From positions 1 through 35,379 of the forward strand of contig JAAYIV010000058.1 of NCBI GenBank assembly GCA_012523305.1: 35,379 nt of DNA, given 5' to 3'. The DNA is from Spirochaetales bacterium (lineage in GTDB: Bacteria; Spirochaetota; Spirochaetia; Sphaerochaetales; Sphaerochaetaceae). Positions 1-7,002 of the stretch are shown here, piece after piece. Below the pieces are notes generated by a model. That model did no database searches. It saw only the letters and a program-made list of their open reading frames with translations, and had not been told where the DNA came from. The translations under genes were made by a program, and so were the position numbers. Each line of letters opens with the position of its first letter. The first letter of the stretch is position 1.

Positions 1-16
1 AAATAATAGTTTTAAT

Positions 17-165
17 CACTTCAGAGTAGGCAGAAGCTTGCCAAGAATTTTGTAGGCTACCTAGACTGTGGGAAGCCTAATCCGCTGGAAGGTTTACTGC
101 TGGTGAGCCCGCTCGCAAACCTCGGAAGCCTAGCCATATGTTAATGACCCTTCATCTTCTGAGTA
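17..165 (+). ncRNA. ssrS: Candidate 6S-like structured RNA
   Basis: This stretch folds into nested pairs I can see. The apical stem is TCCG (81-84) with CGGA (123-126), AGGTTT (90-95) with AAACCT (117-122), and GAGC (105-108) with GCTC (111-114). Below it GGCTA (55-59) pairs with TAGCC (131-135), and an imperfect closing stem joins ACTTCAGA (18-25) with TCTGAGT (158-164). The apical run GGTGAGC-nn-GCTCG followed by GAAGCCT resembles the same segment of E. coli 6S RNA, as I remember it. 6S RNA binds the sigma-70 holoenzyme in stationary phase. A small extra hairpin, GGCA/TGCC (29-42), is not typical. The ends are approximate and any promoter lies outside the window. It could be another structured RNA. 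Confidence 0.42.
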
Positions 166-172
166 AGGGGGT

Positions 173-680
173 CTAGAAGAGTTTGCGATCACTCCTTGAT
201 ATGTGTTTGCCTGTGTTTTGAAAGAGATGCGGTAAAGGCCAATACCAGACAAGTGTTTTCCGGGATTTGTTACCATCGTGGGTTAGAAGTTCTTTGAATC
301 CCTTTAAAAATGAACCTTTTTCTTTCTTTCCGAGTGGTTTGTCATGTTCCTCCAGGATGCGATTGGCTATCAGTTCCGGAGAATCAGGATTCCTTATAAG
401 TTGTGCCTCACCATCGCTTTCAGCTTCATCAAAGAGGGCCTTATAGTATTTCAAGGTGTCAGCAATTTCTTCTTCTACCAGTTGGCCATCAAGTCTTGAT
501 CTTATTCTTTTGAGAAAGGATGCACGGCGTATGATTTGTCCTCCAATAAAGCTTCAATACGAGCTTTGGATATCCTGCCATTGAACATGGTAGTATTCTA
601 ATAAATCCCTTCCTTTGTGATGTGATAAGACCGTCAAAAGCGGCTCTGATATAGGACGTCATTGGTTTCCAGACAATCAC
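173..680 (-). pseudogene. Decayed minus-strand gene of unknown family
   Basis: On the minus strand, two coherent protein stretches lie in different frames. The upstream one reads MFNGRISKARIEALLEDKS and runs into a stop near 507. The downstream one continues through RSRLDGQLVEEEIADTLKYY to a stop at 173. A single frameshift near 510-530 would join them into one helix-rich, charged protein of more than 120 residues. No start codon with a ribosome binding site is visible upstream. I do not recognise the family. It lies just beyond the 3' end of a tRNA gene, where integrated elements often leave remnants, but no integrase motif or repeat was seen. The rest of 165-820 holds nothing else I can support. 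Confidence 0.3.
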
Positions 681-823
681 TTTTCGGTGATTTGGCTAGA
701 TGTCTTGTCAATTTGTATAAGCTGTACGGTTTTCTGGTTCTCTTGGTGTCTCCTGAATCTCTAAGATTCATAACATGCACACAAGGCTTTTTCGAACTAA
801 AAGCAGGGTTCAAAAGGAACAAT

Positions 824-854
824 AAAAAAAGAGAAGTAATTTGTTTACCTCTCT
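824..854 (-). terminator. Intrinsic terminator of the tRNA-Leu gene
   Basis: Read on the minus strand, a 10-bp stem AGAGAGGTAA / TTACTTCTCT with a 5-base loop (one G-U pair) is followed by a run of seven T. It begins six bases beyond the end of the tRNA, so it should end the tRNA transcript. Confidence 0.85.
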
Positions 855-859
855 CGATT

Positions 860-943
860 TGCCCAGAACAAGACTCGAACTTGCACAGTGTTGCCACCAC
901 TAGGACCTGAACCTAGCGCGTCTACCAATTCCGCCATCTGGGC
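860..943 (-). tRNA. tRNA-Leu (anticodon CAG)
   Basis: The minus strand gives a complete 84-base class II tRNA. The acceptor stem is GCCCAGA / TCTGGGC with discriminator A. The D-arm contains GGCGGAATTGGTAGAC. The anticodon stem CTAGG/CCTAG holds the loop TTCAGGT, so the anticodon is CAG and it decodes CUG. There is a long variable arm typical of leucine tRNAs, and a T-loop TTCGAGT. The CCA end is not encoded; the next bases are AAT. It appears to be a single tRNA followed by its own terminator. Confidence 0.95.
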
Positions 944-986
944 GCAATGTGGACTATATCGTACGATTCGATAACTTGTCAATGTG

Positions 987-1015
987 TTGTCGTATCGTGA
1001 TACCTTGAGTATATT
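987..1015 (+). promoter_or_regulatory. tpx promoter with internal palindrome
   Basis: A -35 box TTGTCG (987-992) and a -10 box TATATT (1010-1015) are separated by exactly 17 bases. A 12-base perfect palindrome, GTATCGTGATAC (992-1003), lies between them, where a bound repressor would block RNA polymerase. A second palindrome, ATCGTACGAT, is at 958-967. The predicted transcript starts near 1022 and the ribosome binding site AGGAAGG is at 1033-1039. Confidence 0.6.
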
Positions 1016-1044
1016 TCTGAAACCATTTCAAAAGGAAGGTAGAT

Positions 1045-1530
1045 ATGAACGTAACATTTGCCGGAACACCGGTTGAATTACACGGTACAGAGATAAAAGT
1101 CGGTGTAACCGCTCCTGACTTTAGTGCAGTTGCCAATGATCTGAGCACGTTTAGATTAAGCACCATCAAGGGACGTAAACTATTGGTTGCTGTTCCATCA
1201 TTGGATACTTCGGTGTGTGATGCCGAAGTACGCAGGTTTAATGTTGAAGCGACCAAATATCCAAACACGACCGTAATCACGATTTCGATGGATTTACCAT
1301 TTGCTCAAAAGCGATGGTGCGGGGCGGCGGGAATTGATAAGGTCATTACTGTAAGTGATCATAAAGATCGCAGTTTTGCCCACAGCTATGGGACTTATCT
1401 GCCGAATGTAGGATTATTGGCAAGAGCAATATTCGTTCTTGATGAGCACAACAAGGTAACCTATGTGGAATATGTACCTGAAGTGACCAGTCATCCAAAT
1501 TACGAAAAAGCTCTTGCGGCATTAGCATAA
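1045..1530 (+). CDS. tpx: Thiol peroxidase Tpx (atypical 2-Cys peroxiredoxin)
   Basis: This 161-residue protein reduces hydrogen peroxide and alkyl hydroperoxides in the cytoplasm, using thioredoxin as electron donor. The peroxidatic cysteine is C58 in PSLDTSVCD and the resolving cysteine is C92 in RWCGAAG, the usual pair for Tpx. Length and the N-terminal motif (TFAGTPVELHG) match the family. The ATG at 1045 follows a good ribosome binding site (AGGAAGG) and its own promoter, so it is probably a single-gene unit. A palindrome inside the promoter suggests redox or peroxide control, although I cannot name the regulator. The last nine bases overlap the end of the convergent glycosidase gene. 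Confidence 0.95.
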   Translation: MNVTFAGTPVELHGTEIKVGVTAPDFSAVANDLSTFRLSTIKGRKLLVAVPSLDTSVCDAEVRRFNVEATKYPNTTVITISMDLPFAQKRWCGAAGIDKVITVSDHKDRSFAHSYGTYLPNVGLLARAIFVLDEHNKVTYVEYVPEVTSHPNYEKALAALA

Positions 1531-3684
1531 GCTTCGATTAATTTCTATTTTCGTTGACAACCTGATATCACGGGAACTTGAACCGATGCGGATGGTGTAG
1601 AAACCCGCATCGGTGTTCCATGTACCGGCATTGACATCAAAATAACCAAAATCATTAACACTCAACATGAACTTGACCGTCACCTCTTCATCAGGTTCGA
1701 GAAAAACTTTCTCGAATCCTTTTAACTCCTGATCGGCTTTGACAATCTTTGGTGCGTTGTCATGGATATATAACTGGACGACTTCCGCAGCAGTATACTC
1801 ACCGCAATTTTTTATCTTACAAGACACTTCAAGGTCAGCTTCATTCCATTTCGCAAACAGGTCACGATATGAAAATTCTGAAATGCTAAGTCCATGACCG
1901 AAACAGAACCTTACGTTTTTTTGCTCAGTATCAAACTGTCGGTATCCGACCATTAACTGCTCCGCATAAGGATCATCCTGTACCTTACGTTTGGTCGGAT
2001 CTCCCTGTCCTTTCATTATCCTAGCCATTGAGATCTTGGCATAATCACTCGGATAATGGTGCCCGGAGGCATAATCCGTAAAGTTTTCGGCAATGCTAAA
2101 TGGCAATTTACCCGAGAATGAAACTTTGCCGAGCAGTAATCGAGCCAACGCCCTGTGGGCTTGTTCTCCCAAATACATCGATGCAACGATAGCTTGGGGG
2201 AATGCTGACCAGGACGCTGTTTCCATCGCACCTCCCCCGCTATACACGACTATGGTTCTTTTGTTTAACTCGCATGCGATCTTGATTCCCATCGCTTCAT
2301 TTTTTGGGAGTTCCCATATCCTATCATATGCTTCACTTTCATACACATTGTCATACCCGGTGCAGACTATCACGACATCTGCCTCACGTACTGTTTTTCT
2401 AGCTACGGAAGAACGGTACCAATGCGTGGTGTACGTATCAATCACCACCTGTTGCGACAGTTCTTCTTTCAACCCGTCGGCCAAACTCTTGTTGGGTAGG
2501 TTTTGAAGAATATAACTTGAACCGCCGCCACCTGAGGGTAGGCTTTTGGCGTGTCTTCCGACAATTGCTATCCGTTTCGTGGTTTCAGGTGTAATTGGTA
2601 AACAATTCTGATCGTTTTTAAGTAAAACGGGAGCTTCACATGCGAGTCGTAATGCGAGTGATTTTATCGTTTCAGATCCCATCTGGGCATTACAATCAGT
2701 AATCGGACGATCAAGAATTCCCATTCTCGAACACGTATCCAGTATGTGGAAGATCTTCTTTTCGATGTCTTCTACGTCTATCAGCCCTTCCCCTATTAGC
2801 CTTGTGAGTTTCTCGGGAGTCATCCATTTCGCCTTTGGCATTTCGATATCGACACCATGTTTCACAGGACCGACAGTGTCGTATAATGAATTCCAATCAC
2901 TGACGACCACACCATCAAATCCCCATTCTTCACGTAGAACCTTTTCCAACAGATGATTATTCTCACTTCCGTAGCTGCCATTTATTTGGTTATATGAGGA
3001 CATCAGGGCCAATCCTCCTGAGGAGATTACTTTCCTGAAGGCTTCTAGGTAGATTTCTCTCAGTGTGCGTTCATCAACGATGACATTGGTTTTATGTCGA
3101 TCATATTCACTATTATTGCAGGCAAAATGTTTTATCGTTGGCAACACCTTTGCATTTTGCACTCCCTCTACATACGATGAAGCAATCTCACCGGCAAGAA
3201 AAGGATCTTCTCCCATGTATTCAAAATTCCTTCCGCATGTAGGAATCCGTGCGATATTCACCCCAGGCCCTAAAAGAATCGAAATCCCAACTGCCCTACA
3301 TTCATGCCCGATGGCATTTGCAACCTCTATAATCAATGACCTATTCCAACTTGAAGCCATCGCAACACCACAGGAAAATGTTGTGATAGGCGCATCGACT
3401 CCACGAACCCCGCTTGTCGCATCGGCCATCCAGATCGGCGGCAACCCGAGACGAGGTATGCCTCGAATGCAGAAGGAATCAACGCCTGTGATGTAGGACA
3501 GCTTCTCTTCGAGCGTCATTGCTTCGATGATTGCCCTTGCTCGTCGTGCATGACTGTCTTGATCATCGCCTTCTAATGGAATCAAGCAAGTGACGGCATT
3601 GCAATCTGTTACTGCAACCCGTGGAGCCATATTAACAGAATTCATAATCCAGTGTAGTAATCGAGCCAATAGATGATTAAACAC
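1522..3684 (-). CDS. Glycoside hydrolase family 3 (beta-glucosidase-like)
   Basis: The product, about 720 residues, hydrolyses beta-linked glucosides or related sugars from the non-reducing end. The N-terminal barrel starts at about residue 50 (AMTLEEKLSYITG). It contains KHFACNNSE and the nucleophile motif VVVSDW with D263. The second alpha/beta domain holds the glycine-rich loop after AIVGRHAK. A C-terminal fibronectin-like domain ends the protein, and there is no PA14 insert. No signal peptide is evident, so it is probably cytoplasmic. I chose the GTG at 3684 because GGGAGG sits five bases upstream; the GTG at 3690 directly abuts that site. ATG at 3642 is another option. The exact substrate cannot be told from sequence. 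Confidence 0.9.
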   Translation of the reverse strand: MFNHLLARLLHWIMNSVNMAPRVAVTDCNAVTCLIPLEGDDQDSHARRARAIIEAMTLEEKLSYITGVDSFCIRGIPRLGLPPIWMADATSGVRGVDAPITTFSCGVAMASSWNRSLIIEVANAIGHECRAVGISILLGPGVNIARIPTCGRNFEYMGEDPFLAGEIASSYVEGVQNAKVLPTIKHFACNNSEYDRHKTNVIVDERTLREIYLEAFRKVISSGGLALMSSYNQINGSYGSENNHLLEKVLREEWGFDGVVVSDWNSLYDTVGPVKHGVDIEMPKAKWMTPEKLTRLIGEGLIDVEDIEKKIFHILDTCSRMGILDRPITDCNAQMGSETIKSLALRLACEAPVLLKNDQNCLPITPETTKRIAIVGRHAKSLPSGGGGSSYILQNLPNKSLADGLKEELSQQVVIDTYTTHWYRSSVARKTVREADVVIVCTGYDNVYESEAYDRIWELPKNEAMGIKIACELNKRTIVVYSGGGAMETASWSAFPQAIVASMYLGEQAHRALARLLLGKVSFSGKLPFSIAENFTDYASGHHYPSDYAKISMARIMKGQGDPTKRKVQDDPYAEQLMVGYRQFDTEQKNVRFCFGHGLSISEFSYRDLFAKWNEADLEVSCKIKNCGEYTAAEVVQLYIHDNAPKIVKADQELKGFEKVFLEPDEEVTVKFMLSVNDFGYFDVNAGTWNTDAGFYTIRIGSSSRDIRLSTKIEINRSLC

Positions 3685-3712
3685 GGTCACCTCCCGATTG
3701 ATGATCCTCCAT

Positions 3713-3741
3713 ATGATAGCCGGTTAAAGAGCAAAGCACAA
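3713..3741 (-). promoter_or_regulatory. Promoter of the family 3 glycosidase
   Basis: On the minus strand, -35 TTGTGC (3736-3741) and -10 TATCAT (3713-3718) are separated by exactly 17 bases. The predicted start near 3706 gives a leader of about 20 bases carrying the GGGAGG site. It lies back to back with the promoter of the YmdB-like operon. Confidence 0.5.
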
Positions 3742-3760
3742 AACAAATTCCCTTGGAAAC

Positions 3761-3789
3761 TTGAAAAAGGTTGCAAAGACATCTACATT
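3761..3789 (+). promoter_or_regulatory. Promoter of the ymdB-lpt-rpoN operon, predicted leaderless
   Basis: The -35 box TTGAAA (3761-3766) and -10 box TACATT (3784-3789) have a 17-base spacer. The ATG at 3796 begins seven bases after the last -10 base, where transcription would normally start. No ribosome binding site precedes that ATG. Confidence 0.55.
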
Positions 3790-3795
3790 GAAGTC

Positions 3796-4629
3796 ATGAG
3801 TATCCGAGTACTGTTTTTAGGTGAAATTGTCGGTCGGCCAGGCATATATGCCATCAAAGCCGGATTGAAAGAGCTCAAACTAGCTTGCCATGCTGATTAT
3901 GTTGTGGCAAATGGTGAAGGTGCCACCAATGGATTTGGCATCGGTCGAAATCATGCGCTCCAATTGCAAAAGCTAGGTATCGATCTCATCACTACCGGTG
4001 AAAAGACATATTACAAACTGGATATGGTCGAACATATCGTGAAAAACTCTAGAATCATCCGCCCGGCGAATTATCCTCCCGGGAATCCAGGTAGGGCATT
4101 CCGCATATGTACCATCAACGATAAAAAGGCTGCCTTCATCGTTTTATTGGGTAATTCTGATTTTCCAAGGACTCATTTGGCTAATCCATACCATACGATC
4201 CAAAACCTCATCGACAAAATTTCTGGAGAAACCCGAACAATCTTTCTACAGTTCCATGCATCAACAACTGCAGAAAAGCAAACGATGGCCTTCCACATAA
4301 ACGGAAAAGCTTCAGCGATGATCGGCACCCATACGAAAGTTCTTTCGGCTGATGCAAGAGTATTGACCGGTGGCACCGCAATGATTACGGATAACGGGCG
4401 GTGCGGAAGCAGCGTGAGTGTCGGAGGATTCGAGCCGAAACACGAATTACAGCGGTATATTACCCAGATACCGAATCGTTCACGTGAATGTTGGGATCAA
4501 TTGGAACTTCAAGGAGTTGTGGTTGAATGCGATGATGACGGCAAGGCCATTTCAATCGAAACCATCCGTCACAAGGTAGCCGCACCCGAAGACCTCGATG
4601 CAATAAGGAGTAATGCACATCATGTATGA
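3796..4629 (+). CDS. YmdB-like metallophosphoesterase with altered active site
   Basis: The 277-residue protein belongs to the TIGR00282/YmdB family. Characterised members are 2',3'-cyclic nucleotide phosphodiesterases with a two-metal site. Family landmarks are clear: LGEIVGRPG at 8-16, RPANYPPG at 89-96, FHA at 153-155, GTHT at 177-180 and GGTAMITD near 192. However, many metal or catalytic positions differ from B. subtilis YmdB: D8 is E10, N40 is G42, N67 is E69, H68 is K70 and H177 is K181. E41, H154 and H179 are kept. Activity may be lost or changed. The start ATG is where homology begins; the upstream open frame from 3673 is not homologous. It heads the lpt operon and overlaps the next gene. 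Confidence 0.88.
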   Translation: MSIRVLFLGEIVGRPGIYAIKAGLKELKLACHADYVVANGEGATNGFGIGRNHALQLQKLGIDLITTGEKTYYKLDMVEHIVKNSRIIRPANYPPGNPGRAFRICTINDKKAAFIVLLGNSDFPRTHLANPYHTIQNLIDKISGETRTIFLQFHASTTAEKQTMAFHINGKASAMIGTHTKVLSADARVLTGGTAMITDNGRCGSSVSVGGFEPKHELQRYITQIPNRSRECWDQLELQGVVVECDDDGKAISIETIRHKVAAPEDLDAIRSNAHHV

Positions 4630-5032
4630 ACATGCGATAATTATAGCAACAGACAATAATGGCAAGGTGACTGTAAGTTGCGATACCGGAGCCTGTACAT
4701 CATGTAAGGGCAGTGCTTTCTGTAAGGCAAAAGGAAAGACATTTCCTGCCAAACTCACAGAACAAGTGCAAGTTAGTATCGGTGATACTGTTGAATTGTA
4801 CCTTCCTCCTGGAAAAACTGTCGCCTCAAGCTTCATCGCATTATTGCTTCCGATACTATTATTTCCAATCGGATACTATATTCCGAGTCTGTTTTCATCC
4901 ACTGTTACTGAAACGATCCGTATAATAGCCGGTTTTATCGGAATAGCGATCGGTTTCGGATTCGCAAGGATATTTACAAAATTACGGGGCGATCAGTTTA
5001 TGCCAACCGTAGTACGCGTGATCGAAGAATAA
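4622..5032 (+). CDS. RseC/MucC-like membrane protein with cysteine cluster
   Basis: This 136-residue protein resembles the RseC/MucC (SoxR-reducing) family. An N-terminal soluble part has the cysteines C20, C25, C28 and C34, which could hold an iron-sulfur cluster. Two hydrophobic segments follow at about 67-88 and 99-118. Relatives include RseC, a modulator of sigma-E signalling, and RsxC/Rnf-associated proteins; the role here is unknown. The ATG at 4622 lies 11 bases after AAGGAG; an ATG at 4613 is only two bases from it. The gene overlaps the end of the ymdB-like gene by eight bases and is followed 15 bases later by lptC, so it belongs to the same operon. Confidence 0.75.
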   Translation: MYEHAIIIATDNNGKVTVSCDTGACTSCKGSAFCKAKGKTFPAKLTEQVQVSIGDTVELYLPPGKTVASSFIALLLPILLFPIGYYIPSLFSSTVTETIRIIAGFIGIAIGFGFARIFTKLRGDQFMPTVVRVIEE

Positions 5033-5047
5033 TTGAGGGACCCGACG

Positions 5048-5614
5048 ATGATGAGAATCAGAATGCCAAAAGCTCTTATCTTCATCATTTGCCTTATCAT
5101 ATGCGTAACGGTCTCCTGTGAAATTAATTCGACAGGACAAGAAGAATCTTCTCGAGAAGTAGAGTTTCCGGATATGATCTTCCGTGATGCAGACTACCTG
5201 TTGGGAATGGCAGGGAACAATCCGATAAAAATTCATGCTGAAACGATCGAGATTTTCAATGATGTAAAAAAAGCTTTGTTATATGATGCTACATTCAGAC
5301 AAGACGACAATGTTGGAATCGAGATAATCTCGGGATCTGCAGAATTCATCCAGATAGACTTGGAAACCAACGATGCCATGCTTGAAGGATCCGTCGCCAT
5401 ATATAATCACAAAGATCAGCTGCACATTCTCGCTGACAGTCTTCAATGGCATCATGAAGATCGTTTGTTGTCGAGTAAAGCCCAAGATGTTGTTATACTC
5501 AATTATGATGGGCGATATACGATTGAAGGCTTGGGATTCTCAGGAAAATTCGATCAGGCCACATATGAATTTTTATCGGTGGTAGAGGGGGAGATTTCTG
5601 ATAATGACACATAG
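5048..5614 (+). CDS. lptC: LptC-like LPS export protein
   Basis: A 188-residue protein with an N-terminal hydrophobic segment (about 8-23) and a beta-rich periplasmic part (HAETIEIF, ASGSAEF-like strands, AIYNHKDQLHILADSLQW) typical of the LptC/LptA fold. LptC receives glycolipid from the LptBFG transporter and passes it to LptA. The anchor ends in VTVSC, so it may be a lipoprotein with a relaxed spirochaete lipobox at C24, whereas proteobacterial LptC keeps a membrane helix. The first in-frame codon is TTG at 5033, but ATG at 5048 is better placed after GAGGG. It overlaps lptA by 11 bases. The assignment rests on fold-like sequence plus context, because LptC is poorly conserved. Confidence 0.75.
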   Translation: MMRIRMPKALIFIICLIICVTVSCEINSTGQEESSREVEFPDMIFRDADYLLGMAGNNPIKIHAETIEIFNDVKKALLYDATFRQDDNVGIEIISGSAEFIQIDLETNDAMLEGSVAIYNHKDQLHILADSLQWHHEDRLLSSKAQDVVILNYDGRYTIEGLGFSGKFDQATYEFLSVVEGEISDNDT

Positions 5615-6257
5615 GCGATCACGGCTGAATAAAATAGTTGCCATCACTGTCCTCATTATGATCATCGCTGTCCCGCTATTTTCCGTACAACAAGAAAAAA
5701 TCACATTCAAAGGTGGATATACCAAAGCTTCGACGAAAGACGGCAAACAAGCTATTATGCTTTCCGACGGGGCTGTTGTGACTGTGGGAAGCATTGTGTT
5801 CGAAGCTGATTCGATCGAACTATCCGGAGAAGATTTCCGTTTCCTTAACGCTTCCGAGAAAGTAGTGGTGGTGGATACGGATAAAAAACTTCAAATCGAA
5901 TCATCGACTCTCACCTATGACCGTCTTGAAAAACAGCTTATTATCGATGATTGGGTGGAAATCCAAGACTTGAATCATCAGATTATCGCAACAGGTGCGT
6001 TTCTTACCTATGAAGAGACCAATGGAGTTATCCTACTGCAAATAGAAGCTCGTCTTTCTCGCCATACTGATTCGGGAGCGATGGTCTGCAGGGCTGACAG
6101 TATCCGGTATGACAGGGCGAACCAAAAACTTATCCTTACGGGGAATTCATCGGTATATTGGAAGAACGATCGCTATCAGGCGCATACGATCACTGTTGAT
6201 CTCAACACAGAACAAATCGTAATGGAAGGAGCTATACAAGGAATTATTCATGGATAA
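5604..6257 (+). CDS. lptA: LptA/OstA-like periplasmic LPS transport protein
   Basis: This 217-residue protein has a signal sequence (about 1-27, hydrophobic core IVAITVLIMIIAVPLF) and then repeated beta strands of the OstA type, such as VVTVGSIVFEADSIEL and SGAMVCRADSIRYD. LptA forms the periplasmic bridge that carries lipopolysaccharide from LptC to the outer-membrane LptD. The ATG overlaps the end of lptC, and GGGGGAG lies nine bases upstream. The last eight bases overlap lptB. The protein is slightly longer than E. coli LptA (185 residues). Confidence 0.82.
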   Translation: MTHRRSRLNKIVAITVLIMIIAVPLFSVQQEKITFKGGYTKASTKDGKQAIMLSDGAVVTVGSIVFEADSIELSGEDFRFLNASEKVVVVDTDKKLQIESSTLTYDRLEKQLIIDDWVEIQDLNHQIIATGAFLTYEETNGVILLQIEARLSRHTDSGAMVCRADSIRYDRANQKLILTGNSSVYWKNDRYQAHTITVDLNTEQIVMEGAIQGIIHG

Positions 6258-7002
6258 TCTGAAACTGCCTAACACCTTGCAAGTCGAACATCTCGTAAAG
6301 TCATATGGTCGGAAGACCGTTGTGAAAGATGTTTCTTTTGCTATGGAATCTGGCCAGATTATCGGATTGTTAGGACCTAACGGAGCAGGCAAAACCACTA
6401 TGTTTTATATGATAGTGGGATTCATTAATTCGGATGAAGGTACAATCCTGTTGAATAATCTTGATATCACCAAATTGCCTATGTATCGACGATCCAAACT
6501 CGGCCTTGCCTATCTTCCCCAGGAACCATCAATTTTCAGGAAGCTGACGGTCGAGGATAATATCAGATTGGTCGCTGAAGCAAGGGAAGGCCTTGATAAA
6601 GCAGCGGTCAGCAGGATTGTTGAGAGTCTGCTTGAAGAGTTTGGTCTGATCAATGTAAGGAAGCAACATGGCTATACCCTATCCGGTGGTGAAAGGCGGA
6701 GGACTGAAATTGCCCGCAGTCTTGCCTGTAACCCGAAATTCTTGCTATTGGATGAGCCTTTCGCAGGAATCGACCCGAAAGCAGTCTATGAGATAAAATT
6801 ATTGATCAAAGCGTTGGCAAAAAGAAATATCGGGGTATTATTGACCGACCATAACGTTCGTGACACACTGGCGATAACTCACCAATCATATATCATCAAT
6901 GAAGGTGAAATCCTAGCTTCCGGGGGAAAGGCTGATCTATTGGCCAACGAAGAAGCACGTAGGATATATTTTGGTGAAGACTTTTCCGGAGGGGATGGCT
7001 AA
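6250..7002 (+). CDS. lptB: LPS export ABC transporter ATP-binding protein LptB
   Basis: The 250-residue ATPase powers extraction of lipopolysaccharide from the inner membrane with LptF and LptG, which are not in this window. It has Walker A GPNGAGKTT (42-50), a Q-loop (YLPQEPS), the signature LSGGERRR, Walker B FLLLDEP followed by FAGIDP, and the switch histidine in LLTDHNV. The LSGGERRR and FAGIDP variants are characteristic of LptB rather than other ABC ATPases. It overlaps lptA by eight bases and its TAA stop shares a base with the rpoN start, so the genes are translationally linked. Confidence 0.93.
   Translation: MDNLKLPNTLQVEHLVKSYGRKTVVKDVSFAMESGQIIGLLGPNGAGKTTMFYMIVGFINSDEGTILLNNLDITKLPMYRRSKLGLAYLPQEPSIFRKLTVEDNIRLVAEAREGLDKAAVSRIVESLLEEFGLINVRKQHGYTLSGGERRRTEIARSLACNPKFLLLDEPFAGIDPKAVYEIKLLIKALAKRNIGVLLTDHNVRDTLAITHQSYIINEGEILASGGKADLLANEEARRIYFGEDFSGGDG

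Noticed and set aside
17-165. Cobalamin riboswitch or tmRNA
   Set aside because: The GGGAAGCC run is only superficially like a cobalamin element, no B12 box or downstream target gene fits, and no tRNA-like ends or tag frame for tmRNA were seen.
3673-3795. Upstream extension of the YmdB-like reading frame by 41 residues
   Set aside because: Homology begins at MSIRVLFLGE, the extension crosses both divergent promoters, and no ribosome binding site supports the upstream codon.
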